Position numbers and translations under genes: made by a program. Positions 1 through 8,716 of a DNA stretch of 23,979 nt are shown here, one piece after another. Numbering within the stretch: the first letter of the stretch is position 1; each line of letters begins with the position of its first letter. A model generated the notes under the pieces. The model did not search any database. It saw only the letters and a program-made list of their open reading frames with translations, and was not told where the DNA came from. Source of the stretch: DTU049 sp033809015 (lineage in GTDB: Bacteria > Bacteroidota > Bacteroidia > Bacteroidales > DTU049); assembly GCA_033809015.1 (NCBI GenBank), contig JAPXMM010000024.1:1-23979 (forward strand), in the 5' to 3' direction.

Positions 1-266
1 GCAATCACGGAGAAGATGAGTTATTAAAAAGTGCTTATTGGCATTCACTGAATCTCTGCAAAGAACATAATATAAAAACTGTGGCTTTCCCTAATATTAG
101 TACTGGCGTTTATGGATATCCACTAGATAGAGCAGCAGATATAGTATGGCAAACCGTCTTAGAATGGCTTTCTAAAGAATCATTACCCGAAAAAGTAATT
201 TTTGCAATTTTCTCTGAAGATAATTATCAAATTTATAAAAAATACTATGAAAAATACTTCGGATAA
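1..266 (+). CDS. Macrodomain (ADP-ribose-binding) protein, 3' part only
   Basis: The reading frame is open from the window edge (codons from base 3) to a TAA at 264-266, so only the last 87 or so residues are present and the real start lies upstream. The translation contains SAYWHSLNLC and the hallmark FPNISTGVYGYP loop followed by RAADI, which is the conserved C-terminal half of macrodomains of the O-acetyl-ADP-ribose deacetylase (YmdB-like) group. Such proteins bind ADP-ribose and often remove it from acetyl groups or proteins. The N-terminal substrate loop with the catalytic Asp/Asn is not visible, so activity cannot be judged. The last 20 bases overlap the start of the methyltransferase gene, suggesting co-translation. 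Confidence 0.88.
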   Translation, partial: NHGEDELLKSAYWHSLNLCKEHNIKTVAFPNISTGVYGYPLDRAADIVWQTVLEWLSKESLPEKVIFAIFSEDNYQIYKKYYEKYFG

Positions 267-942
267 AGCTATATTTGATGACGTAGCTCCCTATTATGAT
301 GGATGGTTTTTCACAGAAAATGGCAAAATTGTTTATCAGTTAGAATTAGATGCTCTGCTGCATGCATTAAAATTCAAGAAAGATTGTAGCATCTTAGACA
401 TTGGAATAGGCACAGGGATATTTTCTATAAATTTAGTAAAAAGAGGAGCTACAGTAATAGGTGTAGATTCATCAGAAGAGATGCTTTCTATAGCAAAGCA
501 AAGAGGGATTAATGAAGTAGTAAAAGCTAGCGGCGAAGCATTACCATTTGCAGATAATCAATTTGATATTGTATTAGCTTTCACTTCTTTAGAATTTTCT
601 CCTAATCCTAAACGTTTCATATCTGAAATGTATAGAGTATGTAAGCCGCAAGGACAAATAGTTGTGGCAGTATTGACTAAATGGTCTCTATATGGCATTA
701 CTAGATCTATCAGTAGATTTTTTAAAAAAAGTATTTTCAAAAATGCGAAATTCTATACTTATTCATCACTTAAAAAATTATTAATACCTTATGTCAATAA
801 TATAGATTATATTAGTACAGTTTACATGAATCCTAATCCTCCAAAATTTATTTTACAACAAGCTGAAAAAATAGAAAAATTTGGGCAAAAATATTTTAGC
901 AAACATGGAGCACTACTAATAATGTGGGGTGATAAAAAATAG
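247..942 (+). CDS. Class I SAM-dependent methyltransferase (UbiE/type 11-like)
   Basis: This is a 231-residue protein read from the ATG at 247, which starts MKNTSDKAIFDDVAPYYDGW. The frame is open back to 202, but the upstream ATG would overlap the macrodomain gene by 65 bases and gives no recognisable extra sequence. Motif I is LDIGIGTGIF (about residues 50-59), post-I is GVDSSEEML with the acidic residue that binds the SAM ribose, and motif II/III is ALPFADNQFDIVLAF followed by a G-rich turn and VVAVLTKWS. This is the Methyltransf_11 layout. The substrate cannot be inferred; the C-terminal third (KKLLIPYVNNIDYISTVYM) is the variable substrate cap. Overlap with the upstream gene suggests one transcript. 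Confidence 0.85.
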   Translation: MKNTSDKAIFDDVAPYYDGWFFTENGKIVYQLELDALLHALKFKKDCSILDIGIGTGIFSINLVKRGATVIGVDSSEEMLSIAKQRGINEVVKASGEALPFADNQFDIVLAFTSLEFSPNPKRFISEMYRVCKPQGQIVVAVLTKWSLYGITRSISRFFKKSIFKNAKFYTYSSLKKLLIPYVNNIDYISTVYMNPNPPKFILQQAEKIEKFGQKYFSKHGALLIMWGDKK

Positions 943-1417
943 AAGGAATAAAAAAATTTTGTATTAATAAAATAACTTTAAGATTAATTCTTGGCTCGAA
1001 TTATTTTATTACTGATATTTTTATTTTATAAATGTTTAAAATAATCTATGATATATTAATTTAAATTAATTAGTATTTATACTTTAATAATTATACATTA
1101 TAGGAAAAATTATTAAAAATTAAATTTTTAATAACAATTTCTATAAAATATGTATCAATACTGATTTAGAATATATAAATATTATTGATTAAATATCATA
1201 GTTTATTTTAAACATAAAATATATGATTGTCTAAAACGCTTAATAGCAGATAGATAGGGAGCAATTTTTTAGTTATAATATATTCTACTTTTAATTTTCA
1301 AATGTAATTCTTTAAAAGAGATCTCTCATTTTACCAAATAATATTTTCATTTGTTTCATAGTTGGAAAATTAAAAATTAGTGTAATAATAGAATACGCTA
1401 GCAGAGATTTTTCTTTG

Positions 1418-1450
1418 TTTCTTTCTTTGCATGGTTGGGAAAGAAAGAAA
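1418..1450. repeat. Perfect 11-bp inverted repeat (hairpin)
   Basis: TTTCTTTCTTT at 1418-1428 is exactly complementary to AAAGAAAGAAA at 1440-1450, with an 11-base loop. No T-run follows, so it is not a typical intrinsic terminator, although it lies between two convergent genes. A similar TTTCTTTGC(A/G)TGG string recurs at 3983-3994, hinting that it belongs to a dispersed repeat. Confidence 0.6.
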
Positions 1451-1515
1451 TTATAAGAAAATTAGATTAAAAAACTTAATTCCTATAAACTATAGCTTTG
1501 CTTATAGAGTTGCAG

Positions 1516-1550
1516 TAATAATTTAGTTATTACCTAAACGCCTATTTCAA
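1516..1550 (-). repeat. Terminal inverted repeat relic of a MITE-like element
   Basis: Read on the minus strand from 1550, the sequence is TTGAAATAGGCGTTTAGGTA continuing into ATAACTAAATTATTA. It matches the left end of the 168-bp element at 8717 (TTGAATTGGCGTTTAAGTAA, then TAAATAAATTATTA) almost base for base. Only one end is clear here; a matching opposite end could not be found with confidence, so this is probably a truncated or decayed copy. Confidence 0.6.
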
Positions 1551-1583
1551 TAAGATAAATTAAAAATAACTAAAAAATCATTA

Positions 1584-3806
1584 CTATTCTTTTCTATATA
1601 CTTTGCTCACACCATCAATGGTTTTAATTTTCTCGATTAATTGTTTTAGATGGTCTATATTATTTACATATAATTTTATCTCGCCGGAGAAAGTACCTTC
1701 TGTAACTTCTAAGAAAAAATATCTAATATTAGAATTCATCTCCTCTGAGATCAACTTGCTAATATCTTTTACAATGCCTTTTCTATCACTACCTTCTAGG
1801 ACAATGCTAGTTTTGAACTCTAATGGTCTATTTTCTTCCCATTTTACTTTAGTTACCTTATTACCAAAGAAAGCTGCTTTTTCTTTGAAAACGGTACAAG
1901 TAGTTCTATGAATTTCTAGGGTATTGGCATCTCTGAAGAAGCCTATTAGATTGTCGCCAATAATAGGATTGCAGCAATCGCTCATGATATAATTAATTTG
2001 TTGAGTAGTGTCTAGCATCGTATTGTCTACATTGGTATTCGTTTCTGTGACATCGCTATTATCATCAATATTTTTATTAGTCGAAGAATGTCTAAAAAGC
2101 CTAGAAAAAGTCGATGGACGTTGAGATTGTATGAATTGTTTCAATTGTTTAACATCCAATTGCCCTTTGGCAGCTGCTAGATACAATTGTTTATTATTAA
2201 TATATCCTAAATGATGAGCAAATTTATTGACTGTATTTTCATTATAGGTTTCTTTTATTTGAGTAAACATTCTCTCAATGATTTCTTTGCCATGCTCAGC
2301 CATTTCTGTCTCTTGTTTATGCAGGGCAGCTTTGATAGCATTATGTGCTTTAGTAGTTTTTACAAAATTTAGCCAATCGGTACTAGGACTAGCTTTTTCA
2401 CTTGTTAAAATATTTACTTGGTCGCCACTTTTGAGAATTGTACTTACTGGCACTAGTTTATGATTTACCTGTGCACCGATGCAATGATCTCCTAAGTCTG
2501 TATGAATAGCATATGCGAAATCAACAACTGTAGAGCCTTTAGGTAATTGTAATAGTTTCCCTTTAGGAGTAAAGACTGGTATTTCATCAGTAAAAAGAGC
2601 AAACCGCAGGTCATCCAAAAATTCTAAAGCATTTTCATTTGGATTTTCTAAAATATTTCGTATAGAGTTTAACCATTCATCTAAAGTGCTCGTTTTACCA
2701 TTATCTTCTTTATATTTCCAATGAGCTGCATAGCCTTTTTCAGCAATTTCATCCATCCGTTCAGACCTAATCTGTACCTCTACCCATCTACCTTTATTAC
2801 TCATTAACGTTACATGTAAAGATTCATAGCCATTAGCTTTAGGCACAGATATCCAATCGCGTAAACGTTCTGGATTCATATTATAAACATCAGTAACTAT
2901 ACTATACACTCGCCAGCAATCTGTTCTTTCATTTTCTGGAGTACTATCTAATATTATTCTAATAGCAAAAACATCATAAATATCTTCGAAATTTAGCTGT
3001 TTCTGAGTCATTTTGCGATAAATAGATGATATAGCTTTTGTACGCCAAGTGATTTTGTATTTTAAATCAGTTTGATCTAGCCTCTCGATGATGGGATTTA
3101 GAAAATCTCTAATAAAAGCATCACGTTCAGTAGAAGTTTCTTCTATTTTAGAGCTAATGTAGTTGTACATTTCAGGGTCATTATATTTGAGTGCTAGATC
3201 TTCTAATTCACTTTTAATATTATACAATCCCAATCTGTGTGCTAATGGAGCAAATAAAATGGATGTCTCAGCTGAGATACGTTGTTGCTTATCAGGAGGC
3301 ATAGAATTTAGAGTACGCATATTATGCAATCTATCAGCTAGTTTTATCAATATCACTCTAACATCATCAGCCATTGTTATCAGTATTTTCCTGAAATTCT
3401 CAGCTTGAGCAGAAGTATTATTAGATTCAGCTAATTGGATAAAATCAGTGATTTTTGTTAATCCATCTACTATAGAAGCAATTTTATCGCCAAAATGATT
3501 TCTTATATCATCTAATGTATAATCTGTATCCTCGACTACATCGTGTAATAGAGCACTAACAATAGATGTAGTACCCAGTCCTATCTCTTCTGAACATATT
3601 ATGGCTACTTCTAAAGGGTGATAAATATAAGGATCACCACTATATCTTCGCATACCTTTATGAGCCTCGCTAGCTAGATTAAACGCTTTTCTTATAAGTG
3701 CTCTGTTTTCTTTGCTAGTATTGTATCGCAGTGTACGCAATAAATATCTATATCTATTTACTAGATGTTTACTTTCTTCTTCACTTAGTCCAAATAAATT
3801 ATTCAT
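1584..3806 (-). CDS. rel: Bifunctional (p)ppGpp synthetase/hydrolase, RelA/SpoT family
   Basis: This is a 740-residue protein from the ATG at 3806; a TTG three codons earlier lies inside the likely -7 box and is rejected. It makes and degrades the stringent-response alarmone (p)ppGpp. Counting from that TTG, the HD hydrolase domain shows YHPLEV (His66), HDVVEDTDY (91-99) and RLHNM (162-166), all intact. The synthetase domain shows RTKAISSIYRKM (258-269), FAIRIIL, RDWISVPKANGYESLH (319-334) and EVQIR (346-350). A TGS domain follows (about 411-475, IPVFTPKGKLLQLPKGS), then a helical region, and an ACT domain from about 670 to the end. Because both HD and synthetase motifs are kept, it should be a long bifunctional Rsh enzyme. 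It is monocistronic, with TATTTTTG at 3813-3820 just upstream on the minus strand. Confidence 0.96.
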   Translation of the reverse strand: MNNLFGLSEEESKHLVNRYRYLLRTLRYNTSKENRALIRKAFNLASEAHKGMRRYSGDPYIYHPLEVAIICSEEIGLGTTSIVSALLHDVVEDTDYTLDDIRNHFGDKIASIVDGLTKITDFIQLAESNNTSAQAENFRKILITMADDVRVILIKLADRLHNMRTLNSMPPDKQQRISAETSILFAPLAHRLGLYNIKSELEDLALKYNDPEMYNYISSKIEETSTERDAFIRDFLNPIIERLDQTDLKYKITWRTKAISSIYRKMTQKQLNFEDIYDVFAIRIILDSTPENERTDCWRVYSIVTDVYNMNPERLRDWISVPKANGYESLHVTLMSNKGRWVEVQIRSERMDEIAEKGYAAHWKYKEDNGKTSTLDEWLNSIRNILENPNENALEFLDDLRFALFTDEIPVFTPKGKLLQLPKGSTVVDFAYAIHTDLGDHCIGAQVNHKLVPVSTILKSGDQVNILTSEKASPSTDWLNFVKTTKAHNAIKAALHKQETEMAEHGKEIIERMFTQIKETYNENTVNKFAHHLGYINNKQLYLAAAKGQLDVKQLKQFIQSQRPSTFSRLFRHSSTNKNIDDNSDVTETNTNVDNTMLDTTQQINYIMSDCCNPIIGDNLIGFFRDANTLEIHRTTCTVFKEKAAFFGNKVTKVKWEENRPLEFKTSIVLEGSDRKGIVKDISKLISEEMNSNIRYFFLEVTEGTFSGEIKLYVNNIDHLKQLIEKIKTIDGVSKVYRKE

Positions 3807-3812
3807 AACATA

Positions 3813-3820
3813 CAAAAATA
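3813..3820 (-). promoter_or_regulatory. Bacteroidetes -7 promoter box for rel
   Basis: TATTTTTG on the minus strand matches TAnnTTTG exactly. It ends only 6 bases before the ATG at 3806, which implies a very short or absent leader. Confidence 0.5.
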
Positions 3821-4199
3821 CAAAAATTATTTATTTATGCAATAATTGAATAACTATTTATAGGTAAAAATATATTGCGTTTTTGATAAATAATAGTAAA
3901 GATTAAAAATTTTTATATTAATGGAATAATTTCAAAATTAATTTTCTGCTTGAATAAATACCGCATTTATCAGTTTAGACTTTTCTTTGCGTGGCTTCGC
4001 TGCGAGCTTCGCTCTACTCAGCCACTATTAAAGTTATTTCGTTCAAAATTATAAAAATAATTATATATCTATTTCAAACAAATTTTAAAACATTTACAAT
4101 AAATAATTATTAAGCCATATAATATAATTATTGATATATATTTATTATGAATTAATCTAAATATTGATTAGGCTTATAAATACTTAAAATAATAATTAC

Positions 4200-4207
4200 T
4201 AATTTTG
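4200..4207 (+). promoter_or_regulatory. -7 promoter box for the S46 peptidase gene
   Basis: TAATTTTG matches TAnnTTTG and is followed by GC, 16 bases before the ATG at 4224. No convincing -33 TTTG is present at the expected spacing. Confidence 0.6.
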
Positions 4208-4223
4208 CAGAAAACAATAAAAT

Positions 4224-6449
4224 ATGAGAAAAATTTTTGTGTCAATTATTTCATTATTATTAACAATGCAAATAGTATTTGCAGTAAATCCTCCTACTAA
4301 ACCAGATGAGGGTATGTGGATACCAATATGGATAGAAAAGTTTAATTATCCAGACATGGTAAGGTTAGGATTCAAATTAAAAGCTGACGAAGTTTACTCA
4401 AACACCAATCCAAGTATAAAAGATGCTATTGTCGGTTTAGGTACAGATCAATATAAACCTAGTCTAGGTTTTTTCTGTTCTGGAGTTGTAGTGTCTCCAC
4501 AAGGGCTAGTATTTACAAATCATCACTGTGGGTATGATGCTGTGCAGCAAGTAAGTACCTTAGAGCATGATTACTTAACCAATGGATTCTGGGCTACTAA
4601 GCTATCTGAAGAGATACCAATAGATGAAATGACTATGTCATTTGTCGTAAGAATAGAGGATGTGACCGATAGAGTGCTACAAAATGTAAATGATTCTATG
4701 AGTCTAAGTGCCAGAGACAAAGCTATAAGAAAAGCAATTAAAGAAATAGAAAATGAAGCATCAGAAAAAGGCAAATACGATGTAGTCGTAAAACCTGTCT
4801 TTGAGGGGAATGAATATTATTTACATGTTTATGAAACATACAAAGATATCAGATTAGTAGGAGCTCCACCTAGCGCAATTGGCAAATTCGGTGGTGATAC
4901 AGATAACTGGATGTGGCCACGTCATACTGGAGATTTTTCAATTTTCCGTATTTATACTGCTCCAGATGGCTCTCCAGCTGAATATTCTGATAAAAACATT
5001 CCTTTAAAACCTAAAAAATATTTACCTGTTTCTATTAAAGGTGTCGAAAAAAATGATTTTGCAATGATTTTTGGCTTCCCTGGTAGTACTAATAGATATA
5101 TTACTTCTCAAGGTGTAGATCAAGCTATTAATCAAAATAATCCTTTGGTTGTAAAAATCAGAGATAAAAAATTGTCTATTATGAGATCATATATGGATCA
5201 AGATGCTAAAATAAAACTACAATATTCATCTAAATATGCTCAAACATCTAACTATTGGAAATATTTCATCGGACAAACTAAAGGTCTAAAAAGATGGGAT
5301 GTTTATGATAGAAAAAAAGAATTAGAAAATCAATTTGTGAACTGGGTACAACAAGATGCTACTAGACAACAAAAATATGGCACTTGCCTTCAAGAAATTG
5401 AAAATTCATACAATCTATTAGCAAATTATAATAAAACAATGACCTATATACAAGAAGCTCTACTACAAGGACCAGAATTTATTTATTTCGGCTTTGATCT
5501 TTTACAATTATATTCTGTACTGAAAAATATGGAAAATGCTAGCAAAGATGAAAAAGCTAAAATAGAAGGCAATGCTAAATTAATTGCTAAGAGTTTAAAT
5601 GAAAAAGCTGAAAAATATTTTAAAGATTATAATGCTAATGTAGATAAAGATATTTTCATAGCAATGTTTGAAATGTATCTAAACGATGTACCTAAAGACC
5701 AGCAAATAAGTGCTATAAATACTTTAGAAAAAAAATATAAAGGTGATGTTAAAAAATGGGCTGATGATATTTACAATAAAAGTATTCTAGTAGATCAAAC
5801 AAGATTTAACAACTTTTTACAAAATCCAAATTTAAAAACATTAGAAAATGACTTAGGATTTCTAATTACTACAAGTACACTATCAAATTTACGTAGTATG
5901 TGGCAAGAGATGGCAAAAGCTGAAGATTTACAAAGCGAAGGGTATCGCAAATATATTGCCGGATTACTAGAAATGATGCCAAATAAAGCTTTCTATCCAG
6001 ATGCTAATAGTACCATGAGAATGACCTATGGCACCGTACAAGATTATTATCCAGCTGATGCTGTACATTACAACTATGTTACTACTCTAAATGGTGTAAT
6101 AGAAAAAGAAGATCCAACTAATAATGAATTCATCGTGCCTGATAGATTAAAAGAATTATATAGCAAAAAAGATTTTGGTCAATATGCAGATAAAAATGGT
6201 AACATAATTACTTGCTTTATTACCAATAATGACATTACTGGTGGCAATAGCGGTAGTGGTGTCATAGATGCAGAAGGCAATCTTATAGGATTAGCTTTTG
6301 ATGGAAATTGGGAAAGTATGAGTGGCGATATCCTTTTCGAAACAAGTGTACAAAGATGTATAAGCGTAGATATCAGATATGTACTTTTTATTATAGATAG
6401 ATATGCTGGAGCTACTAATCTCATCAATGAGCTCACTTTGGTGAAATAA
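4224..6449 (+). CDS. S46-family dipeptidyl-peptidase (DPP7-like specificity)
   Basis: This 741-residue exported serine peptidase is expected to remove dipeptides from peptide N-termini in the periplasm, feeding amino-acid uptake. A signal peptide (MRKIFVSIISLLLTMQIVFA, cleavage before VNPP) starts the protein. The chymotrypsin-fold triad motifs are TNHHCGY (98-104, His), GGDTDNWMWPRHTGDF (223-238, Asp) and TGGNSGSG with Ser676. In this family the residue 18 after the catalytic Ser sets P1 preference: Arg in DPP11 (Asp/Glu) and Gly in DPP7 (hydrophobic). Here it is Gly694 in AFDGNW, which points to DPP7-type specificity. The helical insertion typical of the family occupies about residues 300-590. 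The gene is monocistronic, with its own promoter and terminator. S46 enzymes are characteristic of Bacteroidetes and a few Proteobacteria. Confidence 0.95.
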   Translation: MRKIFVSIISLLLTMQIVFAVNPPTKPDEGMWIPIWIEKFNYPDMVRLGFKLKADEVYSNTNPSIKDAIVGLGTDQYKPSLGFFCSGVVVSPQGLVFTNHHCGYDAVQQVSTLEHDYLTNGFWATKLSEEIPIDEMTMSFVVRIEDVTDRVLQNVNDSMSLSARDKAIRKAIKEIENEASEKGKYDVVVKPVFEGNEYYLHVYETYKDIRLVGAPPSAIGKFGGDTDNWMWPRHTGDFSIFRIYTAPDGSPAEYSDKNIPLKPKKYLPVSIKGVEKNDFAMIFGFPGSTNRYITSQGVDQAINQNNPLVVKIRDKKLSIMRSYMDQDAKIKLQYSSKYAQTSNYWKYFIGQTKGLKRWDVYDRKKELENQFVNWVQQDATRQQKYGTCLQEIENSYNLLANYNKTMTYIQEALLQGPEFIYFGFDLLQLYSVLKNMENASKDEKAKIEGNAKLIAKSLNEKAEKYFKDYNANVDKDIFIAMFEMYLNDVPKDQQISAINTLEKKYKGDVKKWADDIYNKSILVDQTRFNNFLQNPNLKTLENDLGFLITTSTLSNLRSMWQEMAKAEDLQSEGYRKYIAGLLEMMPNKAFYPDANSTMRMTYGTVQDYYPADAVHYNYVTTLNGVIEKEDPTNNEFIVPDRLKELYSKKDFGQYADKNGNIITCFITNNDITGGNSGSGVIDAEGNLIGLAFDGNWESMSGDILFETSVQRCISVDIRYVLFIIDRYAGATNLINELTLVK

Positions 6450-6470
6450 ACTAAATTAAATAATTTTGAC

Positions 6471-6503
6471 AAAGGGACCCAATGAACTTGAGTCCCTTTT
6501 TTT
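6471..6503 (+). terminator. Intrinsic terminator after the S46 gene
   Basis: AAAGGGAC (6471-6478) pairs with GTCCCTTT (6492-6499) around a 13-base loop and is followed by a T-run to 6503. It sits 22 bases after the stop codon. Its T-run overlaps the direct repeat that flanks the adjoining small element. Confidence 0.85.
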
Positions 6504-6505
6504 AT

Positions 6506-6672
6506 TGTCTGAACCACTGATTTTAATATGATTTATCATTACCTTTTTTAAAATCATAGTCTATCAGTTAAATAGTTCGACTACGCTCACTACAAGTCAT
6601 CTGGAAATCTGCGGTTCTGACTATTAGCATATCGAAGCCAGCGAGTATGATCCGAGAATCAGTGGTTCAGAC
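6506..6672. mobile_element. MITE-like element, 16-bp perfect terminal inverted repeats
   Basis: GTCTGAACCACTGATT at 6507-6522 is the exact reverse complement of AATCAGTGGTTCAGAC at 6657-6672. A third, imperfect copy (AATCTGCGGTTCTGAC, 3 mismatches) lies inside at 6606-6621. The 8-mer TTTTTTAT stands on both sides (6498-6505 and 6673-6680) as a possible target-site duplication, but it is low-complexity and overlaps a terminator. The interior is richer in GC than its surroundings (TTCGACTACGCTCACTAC) and has no open frame. It lies between the S46 terminator and the yidC promoter. It could instead be a structured regulatory or REP-like repeat. Confidence 0.65.
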
Positions 6673-6698
6673 TTTTTTATGAAATATTTTAATTAAAA

Positions 6699-6730
6699 TT
6701 TGCTCTATTAAATAAATACCTTTATTTTTG
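6699..6730 (+). promoter_or_regulatory. Promoter of yidC (-33 TTTG, -7 TATTTTTG)
   Basis: TTTG at 6699-6702 and TATTTTTG at 6723-6730 are separated by 20 bases, a textbook Bacteroidetes arrangement, 33 bases before the yidC ATG. Confidence 0.75.
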
Positions 6731-6763
6731 CAAATTAAAAAAACTTATTAGAATAAAGAGTTT

Positions 6764-8662
6764 ATGGAGAGAAGTCAAGTAATTGGATTTTTATTACTTT
6801 TTGCACTTTTGGTAGGTTACATGTTTTACATTTCCCCTTCAAAAGAAGAGGTAGAGAAGCAAAGAAGAATTCAAGATAGCCTAAAATTAGTAGAGCAACA
6901 CAGAAGAGATTCAGCAATATTAGCAGATCAAAGCATTCAAGATACTACTAAAGTCGTTATTAATGATACATCAAAAGTAGAACAAATAATTACTACAACT
7001 AACGTAAATAATGTAAAAGTACCAGAAGCATATACTTTTTTTCAAAAATCATACACTAATGCAGATAGTATTATTTTAATATCTAACGATGTAGCTGATA
7101 TTTCTTTTTCATGTAAAGGTGCTGTGCTGCATAGTGTAGAATTAAAAAATTTCAAAGATTATAAGAATAATCCAGTTCAATTGATAGATACTAATGATTA
7201 TGAGTTTTCATTTGTTTTCAGAGCTTTTGATAGATTTTTAGAGACTAAAAATTTGTTTTTTGAACCTCAGATTAAAAAAATAGGTGATACTACTTTTGTA
7301 ACATTCCTAGCAAATGCCATAGATACAGCTACTAATGAGATCTTAGGTGGTGTACGAGTAGAATATGCTATTCCCAAGGATGAATATATGCTAGATTATA
7401 AATTATCTTTTGTGAACCCTGCTAAAATCGGAGTTTTGCCATTAGATATTCTCACATTCACCTGGGCAAATAATATAATTCAGCAAGAAAAAGATAAAAA
7501 AATAGAAACTACAAATACTACTATTTGCTATATGGATGGAGACAATAAAGTTACACATCTGAAAGCTAAAGACCAGCAAGAAACGTTGAATTTAAGAGTT
7601 AAATGGATTGGACTAAAACAACAATTTTTTACTCATACATTAATAAATGCTGATGATTATTTCAGTGCTGCCCAATTAGAGACTAAATCTTTTAATCTAA
7701 GTGACTCTGCTAGATATCTCAGACATATGTCTGTAGGAATGACTATAGAGCATAATAGTGATAAACCTATTCATTTCAAAATCTTCACTGGTCCATTGAA
7801 ATATAATATTCTAAGAGATTATAAATTAAGACTAGAAAGAGAAATACCTTTGGGCTGGGGCTTTGCACCTATAGCTTGGGTTAATAGATTTTTAGTAATC
7901 CCCGTATTCAACTGGTTAGAAAAATATGGATTAAATTATGGTCTTATCATTTTAATTTTAACCATTTTATTAAAAATTGTATTAATACCATTCACTTATC
8001 AAACCTATATGAGCAGTGCAAAAATGCGAGCTCTAAAGCCAGAAATTACTAAAATAAACGAAAAATATCCTAAACCTGAGGATGCTTTGAAAAAGCAACA
8101 GGAGACTATGCAGCTATACAAAAAGTCAAAAATCAATCCTGCAGGTGGCTGTTGGCCAGTACTACTGCAATTTCCTATCCTTATAGCCATGTTTAGATTT
8201 TTCCCATCAGCTATTGAGCTTAGACATCAAGCTTTCTTATGGGCTCATGATCTGTCTGCCTCAGATTCTATAATAAATTTAGGTGTTAATATACCGTTAT
8301 ATGGTGATCATGTTAGTTTATTTGCTCTATTGATGGCTATTTCTACATTATTGTATACATATATCAATAATAAACTGACTCCTACAGACAATACTATGCC
8401 AGGGATGAAATTAATGATGTATGGTATGCCAATTTTATTCCTTGGTATATTTAATAATTATTCTGCAGCACTTAGCTACTATTATTTCTTATTTAATGTG
8501 ATATCTATATTACAAACTTATGCTTTCAGATTATTCGTAAATGATGAAAAAATAAGGGCTAAATTGATAGCTAATTGGAAAAAACCTGTTAAAAAATCTT
8601 CTTGGCAACAAAGAATGGAAGAACTAGCTAAACAACAGCAAGCTAATGCTAGAAAAAAATAA
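6764..8662 (+). CDS. yidC: Membrane protein insertase YidC
   Basis: This 632-residue inner-membrane insertase folds and inserts membrane proteins alone or with SecYEG. It has the Gram-negative architecture: an N-terminal membrane segment (about 5-23), a long periplasmic P1 domain (about 60-365), then the conserved insertase core from about 385. The core contains YGLIILILTILLKIVLIPFTYQ, SSAKMRALKPEI, the cytoplasmic coiled-coil hairpin, NPAGGCWPVLLQFPILIAMFRFF and the final membrane helices up to about 590. The groove's conserved positive residue (Arg366 in E. coli) appears as Lys404 here. The C-terminal tail is lysine-rich (KKPVKKSSWQQR to NARKK), as expected for ribosome contact. It stands alone with its own promoter. 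Confidence 0.96.
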   Translation: MERSQVIGFLLLFALLVGYMFYISPSKEEVEKQRRIQDSLKLVEQHRRDSAILADQSIQDTTKVVINDTSKVEQIITTTNVNNVKVPEAYTFFQKSYTNADSIILISNDVADISFSCKGAVLHSVELKNFKDYKNNPVQLIDTNDYEFSFVFRAFDRFLETKNLFFEPQIKKIGDTTFVTFLANAIDTATNEILGGVRVEYAIPKDEYMLDYKLSFVNPAKIGVLPLDILTFTWANNIIQQEKDKKIETTNTTICYMDGDNKVTHLKAKDQQETLNLRVKWIGLKQQFFTHTLINADDYFSAAQLETKSFNLSDSARYLRHMSVGMTIEHNSDKPIHFKIFTGPLKYNILRDYKLRLEREIPLGWGFAPIAWVNRFLVIPVFNWLEKYGLNYGLIILILTILLKIVLIPFTYQTYMSSAKMRALKPEITKINEKYPKPEDALKKQQETMQLYKKSKINPAGGCWPVLLQFPILIAMFRFFPSAIELRHQAFLWAHDLSASDSIINLGVNIPLYGDHVSLFALLMAISTLLYTYINNKLTPTDNTMPGMKLMMYGMPILFLGIFNNYSAALSYYYFLFNVISILQTYAFRLFVNDEKIRAKLIANWKKPVKKSSWQQRMEELAKQQQANARKK

Positions 8663-8716
8663 TTAATAATTCTATTTGAAAAATTAATTGCTCTTTATCA
8701 ATTTTATTAATATTTA

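Larger units (their letters stand above)
943..1583. other. Long non-coding stretch between convergent genes
   Basis: This 641-bp AT-rich stretch lies between the ends of the methyltransferase (+) and rel (-). I see no credible gene in it. It holds an 11-bp perfect inverted repeat (1418-1428 and 1440-1450, loop GCATGGTTGGG). Near the rel end it also holds a minus-strand copy (1516-1550) of the terminal sequence TTGAAATAGGCGTTTAGGTA shared with the small elements at 8717-8884 and 10567-10687. It therefore looks like a landing zone for decayed non-coding elements. No clear intrinsic terminator with a T-run was found for either gene. Confidence 0.6.
3807..4223. other. Divergent intergenic region with a GC-rich island
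   Basis: This 417-bp stretch lies between divergently transcribed rel and the S46 peptidase gene. It is AT-rich apart from 3988-4025, which is strikingly GC-rich and contains TTCGCTGCGAGCTTCGCTC bracketed by GTGGCT (3991-3996) and AGCCAC (4020-4025), a 6-bp inverted repeat. The 13-mer TATTAAAGTTATT just after it also occurs inside the element at 8717-8884. A TTTGAAATAG-like end appears on the minus strand near 4069-4078. No gene is visible. Confidence 0.55.

Noticed and set aside
943..1583. A complete third MITE with its left end near 980
   Set aside because: A TAAGATTA next to a TTGGC-containing string resembles a left end, but the match is too weak in AT-rich sequence.
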